Origin: Pedobacter cryoconitis
GTDB taxonomy: Bacteria; Bacteroidota; Bacteroidia; Sphingobacteriales; Sphingobacteriaceae
Direction: 5' to 3'
Assembly (NCBI RefSeq): GCF_001590605.1
Contig: NZ_CP014504.1
Coordinates: 3,596,001-3,660,000, forward strand
Length of the DNA: 64,000 nt
This document shows, piece by piece, positions 34,963 to 41,522 of the stretch; the first letter of the stretch is position 1; every line of letters begins with the position of its first letter. The position numbers were made by a program, and so were the translations under genes. Below the pieces are notes generated by a model. It searched no databases. It worked only from the letters and a program-made list of their open reading frames with translations, and had not been told where the DNA came from.

Positions 34963-35492
34963 TTGGCGGTAAATTAAAAGGTATCCGCATGAATGCGCCT
35001 GCCAGTCTTCCTGTAAGACCTACTACAGACATGGCCAAAGAGGCCCTTTTCAATATTTTATACAATACTTACGATTTTGACAGTTGCAGTGTACTCGATT
35101 TATTCAGCGGCACAGGAAACATCAGTATTGAATTCGCTTCACGCGGGATAAAAGAAGTAACTGCTGTCGATAAACATTCTGGTTGTATCTTCTGGCTCAA
35201 ATCAGTTATTGAAAAATATGAGCTGAATGAAATCACCCTGCAAAAAGCAGATGTATTTAAATTCCTGGAACAACATACCAAAAGTTATCAGATCATATTT
35301 GCAGATCCGCCTTATGATTTGACAAATATCCCACTAATCCCACAGTTGGTAGCAAAAAACAAGTTATTGACTGAAAATGGATTACTAGTGGTAGAACACC
35401 CTTCTTTATTAAAATTAAAAGATCAGCCAGGCTATAAAGAAACCCGCCGTTATGGTAATTCTTCTTTCAGCTTTTTTAACTATACACCATAG
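34953..35492 (+). CDS. rsmD: 16S rRNA (guanine966-N2)-methyltransferase RsmD
   Basis: Methyltransferase of 179 residues. The N-terminal MRIIGGKLKGIRMNAP and VRPTTDMAKEALFNIL are the RsmD signature. The SAM-binding motif is VLDLFSGTGNISIE and the catalytic DPPY motif is in IIFADPPYDL. It methylates G966 of 16S rRNA during ribosome assembly. It overlaps DUF3822 by 10 bases and is 3 bases from coaD, which indicates one operon. Confidence 0.95.
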   Translation: MRIIGGKLKGIRMNAPASLPVRPTTDMAKEALFNILYNTYDFDSCSVLDLFSGTGNISIEFASRGIKEVTAVDKHSGCIFWLKSVIEKYELNEITLQKADVFKFLEQHTKSYQIIFADPPYDLTNIPLIPQLVAKNKLLTENGLLVVEHPSLLKLKDQPGYKETRRYGNSSFSFFNYTP

Positions 35493-35495
35493 ACT

Positions 35496-35957
35496 ATGAA
35501 GATAGCCCTGTTCCCGGGATCGTTTGACCCTTTAACTATTGCGCATGCTGATATCTTAAAGCGTGCTTTGCCTTTGTTTGATAAAGTGATTGTGGGTATA
35601 GGGCTGAACAGCTCTAAACAAAGTTTTTTATCCGGACAAGTGCGTGAAGAAATCGTTAAAGCTGTATTTTCAGGTTATGAAAATATTGAAGTTCAATCTT
35701 ACGAAGGTTTAACGGTTGATTTTTGCAGAAAGATCAATGCGTCTTATATGATCCGTGGGATCCGCTCTGTTGGCGATTTTGAATATGAAAGGGCAATCGC
35801 ACAGATTAACCAAACAATGATGCCAGAAATGGAGACGATCTTTATTTTGAGTAAACCTGAATATTCGGCCATTAGCTCCACCATAGTACGGGATATTCTC
35901 CGTAACCATGGTGATGTAACGCCTTTTCTTCCTAAGGAAGCTTTATTTTTTCTTTAG
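35496..35957 (+). CDS. coaD: Phosphopantetheine adenylyltransferase
   Basis: Cytoplasmic enzyme of 153 residues catalysing the penultimate step of coenzyme A synthesis, 4'-phosphopantetheine plus ATP to dephospho-CoA. The nucleotidyltransferase motif is FPGSFDPLTIAHADIL. IRGIRSVGDFEYE and the ISSTIVRDI (S-T-x-x-R) motif complete the site. The length is normal. It is the last gene of the DUF3822-rsmD-coaD operon, and its 3' end overlaps the convergent Nudix gene by 26 bases with no terminator between. Confidence 0.96.
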   Translation: MKIALFPGSFDPLTIAHADILKRALPLFDKVIVGIGLNSSKQSFLSGQVREEIVKAVFSGYENIEVQSYEGLTVDFCRKINASYMIRGIRSVGDFEYERAIAQINQTMMPEMETIFILSKPEYSAISSTIVRDILRNHGDVTPFLPKEALFFL

Positions 35958-36576
35958 ACACTTTCTCTTTGATGAGCTTGCCTGCTTTCAATACGTCAAT
36001 GATAGAAGGGTAGGTATTTTTCAGTACTGGCTTAAGGTCAGCTGCGGTAAGCCATTCTGCTTTAGTGATCCCTTCTTCTTTCTGTGGAATCAGTTTAGGG
36101 CTTCCTTTAACAGTCATACTATACCAGTTGGTTCTTTTCAGGACTAACTTTGCCCCCATCTCATAAACATGGTAGGTTTTGCATAACCTTTCATCATTTG
36201 TATTGATTTTTACTCCGCATTCTTCTTCCACTTCGCGTCTTCCGGCATCTTTAATACCCTCTCCTTTTTCAACTTTACCTTTTGGCAAGTCCCATTTTTT
36301 ATTTCTAAAAATAAACAGGTATTCATCTTTTGCATTCATCACCAGGCCACCGGCTGCTTTGATCACAGTTAAGCCTGCTTTCATTCGTTTAAAAAGTGAT
36401 TTTGGGTCAGCAGTAATCAATACGTACTGTTTTGCGGATAGTTTACTCAAGCCTTCATAGAAAGCTTCAAAGTTAAACCCATTTTCTTCCACCAGCTCAA
36501 CAGGTTCTGTGTGTGATGGCTCTTTGTTAGCAATGAGCAGTGTATTGTCGTTGATGTAAATGGTGTAAGTTTTCAT
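35932..36576 (-). CDS. Nudix hydrolase
   Basis: Protein of 214 residues from the ATG at 36576 (MKTYTIYIND); an upstream start at 36606 is less likely. The Nudix box is clear: GKVEKGEGIKDAGRREVEEECGV near 114-136, following KKWDLPKG. An N-terminal region of about 75 residues precedes the fold. It probably hydrolyses a nucleoside diphosphate derivative; the substrate is unknown. It converges on coaD with overlapping 3' ends and is divergent from pyrE. Confidence 0.88.
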   Translation of the reverse strand: MKTYTIYINDNTLLIANKEPSHTEPVELVEENGFNFEAFYEGLSKLSAKQYVLITADPKSLFKRMKAGLTVIKAAGGLVMNAKDEYLFIFRNKKWDLPKGKVEKGEGIKDAGRREVEEECGVKINTNDERLCKTYHVYEMGAKLVLKRTNWYSMTVKGSPKLIPQKEEGITKAEWLTAADLKPVLKNTYPSIIDVLKAGKLIKEKVSKEKIKLP

Positions 36577-36791
36577 TGGTATGATCGTTAGTATGTCAGC
36601 TTTCAAAAGCTGGTTGGGTATGCTTGTTTAGAAAATAAAAGTATAAAAATTATGCACGATACAAAGAGGAATCGAATATTATTTAGTTTAAACTACCCTT
36701 GTTTCTAATTATCACATTGATTATCAATCGGTGGCAAAAAAAGGACAAATCCTTTGTGTAATAAAGGTATTATTTTAAGTAATTTTGGAGC

Positions 36792-37454
36792 ATGTATAAT
36801 AAAAGTGATATTGAATTAAAGGTAGCTGAATTTTTACTTCAAATTAAAGCAATAAAATTACAGCCGAATAACCCTTTTACTTGGGCCTCAGGTTGGAAAT
36901 CTCCAATTTATTGTGATAATAGGATAACGCTCTCCCATCCGTCAGTTCGAACATACATCAGACAGAAACTTACGCAGTTGATACAGGAAGAATTTGGTTC
37001 TGTTGATGTAATTGCCGGAGTTGCAACTGCTGGTATTCCTCAGGGTGTATTAGTTGCTCAGGAATTGGGCTTACCATTTGTTTATGTAAGAGCAAAAGCT
37101 AAAGAACATGGAACGGGTAGCCTGATTGAAGGAGAAATCATTGAGGGTCAGCGCGTAGTTGTGGTAGAAGATTTGGTTTCTACTGGTAAAAGTAGTTTAC
37201 AAGCAATACATGCCTTAAAAAGTGCTGGTTTGTCTGTTGCAGGTTTAGTTTCTATCTTCACCTATGGCTTCGACATTGCTGAAGAAAACTTTAAAGAGGC
37301 TAAATGTCGTTTTGCAACGTTATCTAACTACAATACTTTGATACAGTATGCAGCCGAGAATAGCTTTATTGCACAAAGTGATGTAGATATTCTTAATCAG
37401 TGGCGCAGAAACCCATCAGAGTGGGGACAGAATTTTGACCAAAACCCAGTATAA
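36792..37454 (+). CDS. pyrE: Orotate phosphoribosyltransferase
   Basis: Pyrimidine biosynthesis enzyme of 220 residues that makes orotidine 5'-phosphate from orotate and PRPP. The PRPP-binding loop is VVVVEDLVSTGKSS near 131-144. The N-terminal FTWASGWKSPIYCDNR and GVATAGIPQGV are also typical, and the length is normal. It is followed one base later by an SRPBCC gene, so the two are probably co-transcribed and end at the hairpin at 37886-37920. Confidence 0.96.
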   Translation: MYNKSDIELKVAEFLLQIKAIKLQPNNPFTWASGWKSPIYCDNRITLSHPSVRTYIRQKLTQLIQEEFGSVDVIAGVATAGIPQGVLVAQELGLPFVYVRAKAKEHGTGSLIEGEIIEGQRVVVVEDLVSTGKSSLQAIHALKSAGLSVAGLVSIFTYGFDIAEENFKEAKCRFATLSNYNTLIQYAAENSFIAQSDVDILNQWRRNPSEWGQNFDQNPV

Positions 37455-37455
37455 A

Positions 37456-37854
37456 ATGACCGTTATTGAAAGTGCCACCACAGTAAACCAACCGGTAGCT
37501 AAAGTTTACGCTTTTTTAGCCGATATGAACAATCACCAGCAGTTAATGCCTGAAAACATTTACAACTGGTCTTCTACAACAGATGATGCTAGTTTTACCA
37601 TCCAGAATATGGCTAAACTGGCGATTAAGATTTCCAGCAGAGTGGAAAACCAGGAGTTGATTGCAATTCCTTCTGAGAAAGCTCCTTTCGATTTAGAATT
37701 GAAATGGACAGTAGCGGATAATGGTGATGGTACAACAACAGCTACACATATCATTTCAGCTGACCTGAACATGATGATGAAAATGCTGGCTGCGGGGCCT
37801 TTGAAGAAACTTGCAGATCACCAGACTGAACGTTTAAGCGAGATATTAAAATAA
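37456..37854 (+). CDS. SRPBCC-family protein
   Basis: Protein of 132 residues starting at the ATG at 37456, one base after the pyrE stop. The START/Bet v1-like helix-grip fold is suggested by MTVIESATTVNQPVAKVYAFLADMNNHQQLMP and LKKLADHQTERLSEIL. Members bind hydrophobic ligands, and this one has no visible catalytic motif. The close coupling with pyrE is known to me from related genomes, but its meaning is unclear. Confidence 0.7.
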   Translation: MTVIESATTVNQPVAKVYAFLADMNNHQQLMPENIYNWSSTTDDASFTIQNMAKLAIKISSRVENQELIAIPSEKAPFDLELKWTVADNGDGTTTATHIISADLNMMMKMLAAGPLKKLADHQTERLSEILK

Positions 37855-37885
37855 AAAATCCCATTTATCAAACAGGATTGTCTAG

Positions 37886-37924
37886 AAAGAGCAAATAGCT
37901 GAAGAAGTTATTTGCTCTTTTTTT
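37886..37924 (+). terminator. Terminator of pyrE-SRPBCC operon
   Basis: AAAGAGCAAATA pairs with TATTTGCTCTTT around an 11-base loop, then a run of Ts to 37924. It is a classic intrinsic terminator that still precedes the IS insertion. Confidence 0.8.
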
Positions 37925-38028
37925 ACTATTGGGATTTTAGTAAAACATACAGTAAACAACAGTCAGTATGGGACAGATTGTCCGTTCCTGAAAAGAGTTT
38001 ACATAAGAAAGTTTTTCAAAACAGAAAA

Positions 38029-38400
38029 ATGAGTATAAAAGACGAAAAGCCGAACAAAGGCAAAGGGGGTAGAAAAGCTATCCATTCAGACAGCTTTAAG
38101 GTTCAGGTAGCCTTAGAATATTTATCAGGATCTTACAGTTATCCACAGGTAGGAAAAAAATATGGCTTAGCAGAACATACTGTGCTGTGGTTCGTATCTT
38201 GGTACCGAAAGAATCAAGATGTTATGATAGCTGAAGAACCAATTGAAGCAGAATATGGAGCCTTAAACCCTTCCCAGATCAGAGCACTTGAAAAACGAGT
38301 GGCTTTAGCAGAAATGAAGGTAGCAGTTCTTGAAAAAGTAATTGCTATTGCTAATGCAGAATATGGTACAGATCTTAAAAAAAAAGTTGCTACCAAGTGA
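38029..38400 (+). CDS. IS3-family transposase OrfA
   Basis: DNA-binding subunit of 123 residues, starting at the ATG at 38029; the open frame extends upstream beyond the IS end but without a better start. The helix-turn-helix region is FKVQVALEYLSGSYSYPQVGKKYGLAEHTVLWFVSWY. A Leu-zipper-like segment follows (IRALEKRVALAEMKVAVLEKVI). Near the end an A9 run (38377-38385) can serve as a -1 slippery site giving an OrfAB fusion, the active transposase in this family. The stop overlaps the orfB start. Confidence 0.85.
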   Translation: MSIKDEKPNKGKGGRKAIHSDSFKVQVALEYLSGSYSYPQVGKKYGLAEHTVLWFVSWYRKNQDVMIAEEPIEAEYGALNPSQIRALEKRVALAEMKVAVLEKVIAIANAEYGTDLKKKVATK

Positions 38401-39305
38401 TTGCTGAGCTAAGAGGTACCCGCAAGTATTATAGTATAGCTAATCTTTGTTGGGTAAATGGTTATACCAGGCAAGCTTGGTATAACCATTTAAAAAGTGT
38501 TCAGTTACATTTTTTAGAAGAATATATTGTGCTTGAAAAGATTCAGCAAATCAGGAAAGAACTTCCAAAAACGGGATGTGTAAAGCTACACAAGGAGCTC
38601 AATAATGGATTTTTACAAGCTCATGGGATTACTATGGGTAGAGACGCTGTATTTGATTTGGTACGTGCACATGGCCTGCTGATTAAGACCAAAAAGAAAT
38701 GGGTATATACGACTAATTCATTTCATCGCTACAAAATACATCCTGATTTAGTTCAACGAAGGCCTGCAATTCAAGCAGAAGAAATATGGGTTAGTGATAT
38801 TACTTACCTGCGTACAGAGAGTTGTTTTGTTTATCTTTCTTTAGTGACTGATGCTTATTCCAGAAAAATTGTGGGCTACCATTTAGCAAGTGATTTAAAG
38901 ACCATTGGATGTATTAAAGCATTAAAACAAGCTTTAAAAGACAGAAAATATCCTTCACGGCCGCTTATTCATCATTCTGACAGGGGAACTCAATATTGTT
39001 GTGATGATTATGTGACTTTATTAAAGGATAGTCATATTCAAATCAGCATGACTCAAACAGGAAGCCCCTATGATAATGCGATTGCTGAAAGAGTGAATGG
39101 AATATTAAAAATGGAATTTGATCTTGAAAAAACTTTCAAAAACATGGCGCAGGCAAAAACACAGGTTGATCTGGCTGCTTATAAATATAACAACATCAGG
39201 TTACATGCCAGTTGTAATTTCCAGACACCAGAAAACACGCATTTATTAGAGAATGTAAACCCAAAAATCAAAAAAGTAGCCATTTTTGCTCCTATTGTAA
39301 CCTAA
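38397..39305 (+). CDS. IS3-family transposase OrfB (DDE integrase core)
   Basis: Catalytic part of 302 residues, beginning with a GTG at 38397 that overlaps the orfA stop. An HTH_21-like region (RKELPKTGCVKLHKELN) precedes the rve core with DDE residues in WVSDITYLRT, IHHSDRGTQY and NAIAERVNGILK. The frame is open upstream into the A9 run of orfA, so an OrfAB fusion by -1 frameshifting is structurally possible. All domains look complete, so the element may still be active. Confidence 0.9.
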   Translation: MIAELRGTRKYYSIANLCWVNGYTRQAWYNHLKSVQLHFLEEYIVLEKIQQIRKELPKTGCVKLHKELNNGFLQAHGITMGRDAVFDLVRAHGLLIKTKKKWVYTTNSFHRYKIHPDLVQRRPAIQAEEIWVSDITYLRTESCFVYLSLVTDAYSRKIVGYHLASDLKTIGCIKALKQALKDRKYPSRPLIHHSDRGTQYCCDDYVTLLKDSHIQISMTQTGSPYDNAIAERVNGILKMEFDLEKTFKNMAQAKTQVDLAAYKYNNIRLHASCNFQTPENTHLLENVNPKIKKVAIFAPIVT

Positions 39306-39392
39306 GGGCAGGAAAATGTAATAAACTAGGTAAACATAAATCAGTAATATACTTTCTACTGTAAACTAATCTCAGTACAGGACAGATGCAGA

Positions 39393-39461
39393 AGTCATCT
39401 ATGTTGGGAAGGGGTTGGTTAGGCTATTGGCCTAACCAACCCCTTCCCAACATAGATGACT
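39393..39461. repeat. 32-bp perfect inverted repeat, probable strong terminator
   Basis: The arms at 39393-39424 and 39430-39461 are perfectly complementary over 32 bases with a 5-base loop (TATTG). The left arm begins AGTCATCTATGTTGGGAAGG. It lies six bases beyond the IS target duplication and 27 bases from the stop of the convergent endonuclease gene. It is longer than the other terminators in the window and lacks a T tract. It could be a convergent terminator or the relic of a palindromic element. Confidence 0.75.
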
Positions 39462-39487
39462 AACCGATGTTAAACTATCCTTCTGTT

Positions 39488-40294
39488 TTACAGCATTGAA
39501 AACTTCAAAAACACAGGCACGTGATCAGAAACACGTCTCGCTTCTTTTAAATCATCAAACGCAGTGTAAAAGGGGATGATCCCTGCATTGATACAATTAA
39601 CCTTAGCCTGATTATAGAAAAAGTTATCATAAGCAGAGGCCAGACAATTACCATTGATACATTTCTGCTTTAATGAAGTCTTTTGATTGGTCAAAGCAGG
39701 AGGATACCCCATACCCTTCAATGGATTAAATACTGAATGTGACTCCGGTAAATTGAAATCTCCACAAAAGATCAATACATCTGAAGGATAATTTTCTGGC
39801 AGAAACTTTAAATATTTGAGCTCAGTTTCTGGCTGTTTTGACTTTGGAATGGCATGCATAGTAACCAGTGTAAACTGCTTTTTGCCAAGCTTGAACCTCG
39901 CAAAATAAGGTTCTCTGGTAATTTCAAGGTTGTACTTCTTCTCCAGCCAGGCCTCTCCTATTTTTTCAGTTCTGCTGGTTTTCCAGATAAAAGCATAACG
40001 CTCTTTGCTATATCTGTCGCTCGAAGTACCGTGGCTGATCGTATAATCCCATTTAGTTCCTGTGCGGTTCAGCGCATCATTCAAACGCGCTACAGCCATT
40101 GGCCCACCTGGCCCGGCTACCACTTCCTGAATCGCAATTATATCACAATTTCTTAGTGTTTGTGCTATAAAATCTATTTGTATATCGGTCTTTGATTTTC
40201 CAAAATCTTTTAAATTCCACGAACAAACAGTTAATGTCTGTCCAAACGCAGCAAATGAAAAAAGCAGGAAAACCACAATTGTAAATCGTTTCAA
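39488..40294 (-). CDS. Exported endonuclease/exonuclease/phosphatase-family protein
   Basis: Protein of 268 residues with a signal peptide (MKRFTIVVFLLFSFAAFGQ). The DNase I-like fold is shown by LTVCSWNLKDFG, DIIAIQEVV (metal-binding Glu), HGTSSDRYSKERYAFIWK, LVTMHAIP, LIFCGDFNLPESH and the C-terminal RVSDHVPVFLKF with catalytic His. It is probably a secreted or periplasmic nuclease or phosphodiesterase; the substrate is not decidable. It is transcribed alone. Confidence 0.88.
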   Translation of the reverse strand: MKRFTIVVFLLFSFAAFGQTLTVCSWNLKDFGKSKTDIQIDFIAQTLRNCDIIAIQEVVAGPGGPMAVARLNDALNRTGTKWDYTISHGTSSDRYSKERYAFIWKTSRTEKIGEAWLEKKYNLEITREPYFARFKLGKKQFTLVTMHAIPKSKQPETELKYLKFLPENYPSDVLIFCGDFNLPESHSVFNPLKGMGYPPALTNQKTSLKQKCINGNCLASAYDNFFYNQAKVNCINAGIIPFYTAFDDLKEARRVSDHVPVFLKFSML

Positions 40295-40329
40295 ATTGTA
40301 GTCTCTCTTTTAAAAATGAATAAGTTGTA

Positions 40330-41241
40330 TTAAGCTAACGGTAAAGGCTTTTTCTTTAAATTCTGGACATTCATCAGGACTATTGCACTGATGATCATCA
40401 GAATTCCAATCCATTGCAACAGGTTAACAGGCTCTCTTAACAAAATGTAAGCAAACATCACTGATACCGGCAGCTCTACAGAAGCTACAATTGTCCCCAG
40501 GCTAATCCCGGTATGCGGCATTCCACTGGTAAAAAGTATCGGAGGGAGAATTGTTCCGAAAAAAGCAAGGAAAAAACCCCAGGGCCAGAAAATACCGAAG
40601 TTAAAATTCGAATAAGAGTTGGTACAGAAGATCAAAATGATAGCAACTAATCCGCCGGCAAGCAACCATAGACTCCTTTTTAAAGGACGCATATGGGTGG
40701 CAATACTATTTGAAGAATATAAGGATACTGTATATGATATTCCAGCAGCTAAGCCCCAGGCTACCCCTCTCCAATCCAGACTGTGTACACTTGAGAATAT
40801 ATTTGTAGCCAATGCCGTTCCCAATAAAACAATAACTGTTGCTCCTATTTTTCTGCCTGAAGGCACCTTTTTATCCAGTACAGCTTCCAGTAATAGCCCC
40901 ATCCAAACAGACTGCATCAGTAGAACAATCCCTACAGACACAGGGATATATTTCACAGCGAAATAATAAAATACACTGGTGAGCCCTAAAGAAGTCCCAC
41001 CCAGCATTAACTTTAAAATTGATCCTTTCTCCTTTTGCGCTTCTTCTTTTGCTTTTGATTTATTCTTGATGAATATATTTAATAAAAGCATTCCCGTAAA
41101 TCCAATTGTAAACTGCGAGGTGGTGACCTCTGCAGTATTGAATCCATGTTCATATGCCATCTTAACCACTGTCGCCAACGCACCGTAACTTGAGGCGCCA
41201 AGCCCTACTAATAAGGCGCCTTTGAGTAAGTTTTTTTCCAT
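40330..41241 (-). CDS. EamA-family (DMT) transporter
   Basis: Membrane protein of 303 residues from the ATG at 41241 (MEKNLLKGALLVGLG); a start at 41304 would add a soluble leader. There are about ten hydrophobic helices in two repeats, as in EamA drug/metabolite exporters. Typical pieces are SVFYYFAVKYIPVSVGIVLLMQSVWM and EPVNLLQWIGILMIISAIVLMN, shown here in part. Residues KKKPLPLA form a basic tail. The substrate is unknown. It lies 36 bases upstream of the endonuclease gene on the same strand. Confidence 0.85.
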   Translation of the reverse strand: MEKNLLKGALLVGLGASSYGALATVVKMAYEHGFNTAEVTTSQFTIGFTGMLLLNIFIKNKSKAKEEAQKEKGSILKLMLGGTSLGLTSVFYYFAVKYIPVSVGIVLLMQSVWMGLLLEAVLDKKVPSGRKIGATVIVLLGTALATNIFSSVHSLDWRGVAWGLAAGISYTVSLYSSNSIATHMRPLKRSLWLLAGGLVAIILIFCTNSYSNFNFGIFWPWGFFLAFFGTILPPILFTSGMPHTGISLGTIVASVELPVSVMFAYILLREPVNLLQWIGILMIISAIVLMNVQNLKKKPLPLA

Positions 41242-41522
41242 TATATTGTATTGGTATTGTTTTTTAGTTTGTATTCGTAATAATTCTGATGCAAAGAAAC
41301 TCATTCAAAATTTAAATTCATCATATTTCCTGAATACTGGTTTAGCCCTCCAAATTAAAGACAAACCGGAAATCCTACTTTAATAATTTTTAAAATCAGA
41401 CAAAAATTCAGTACAAAACGTTAAAAATCAGCCATTTATTCAGTAAAAAATATCTTTTAGCGACATTATTTCCGAACTATGCATATCCCGCACTATGGCA
41501 TTTCTTTTGTTCGGATATTTGC

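Larger units (their letters stand above)
37979..39384 (+). mobile_element. Intact IS3-family insertion sequence
   Basis: The element is about 1406 bases. Its imperfect 13-bp terminal repeats are TGTCCGTTCCTGA (37979-37991) and TCAGTACAGGACA (39372-39384), matching at 10 of 13 positions. A 3-bp direct repeat GAT flanks it on both sides (37976-37978 and 39385-39387), as expected for IS3-family target duplication. It contains orfA and orfB in the usual overlapping arrangement. It lies in the convergent space after the pyrE terminator, so it breaks no gene. The sequence just outside the left end itself looks like an IS right end. Confidence 0.8.

Noticed and set aside
37912..38028. Longer N-terminus for the IS OrfA.
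   Set aside because: It would begin outside the IS left repeat, within the terminator T tract, and without an ATG; the ATG at 38029 is preferred.
37952..39387. Reading the two similar 27-mers as long direct repeats made by the insertion.
   Set aside because: IS3-family elements duplicate 3-4 bases, and GAT explains that. The right copy is internal to the IS, so the left one is better explained as another IS end.
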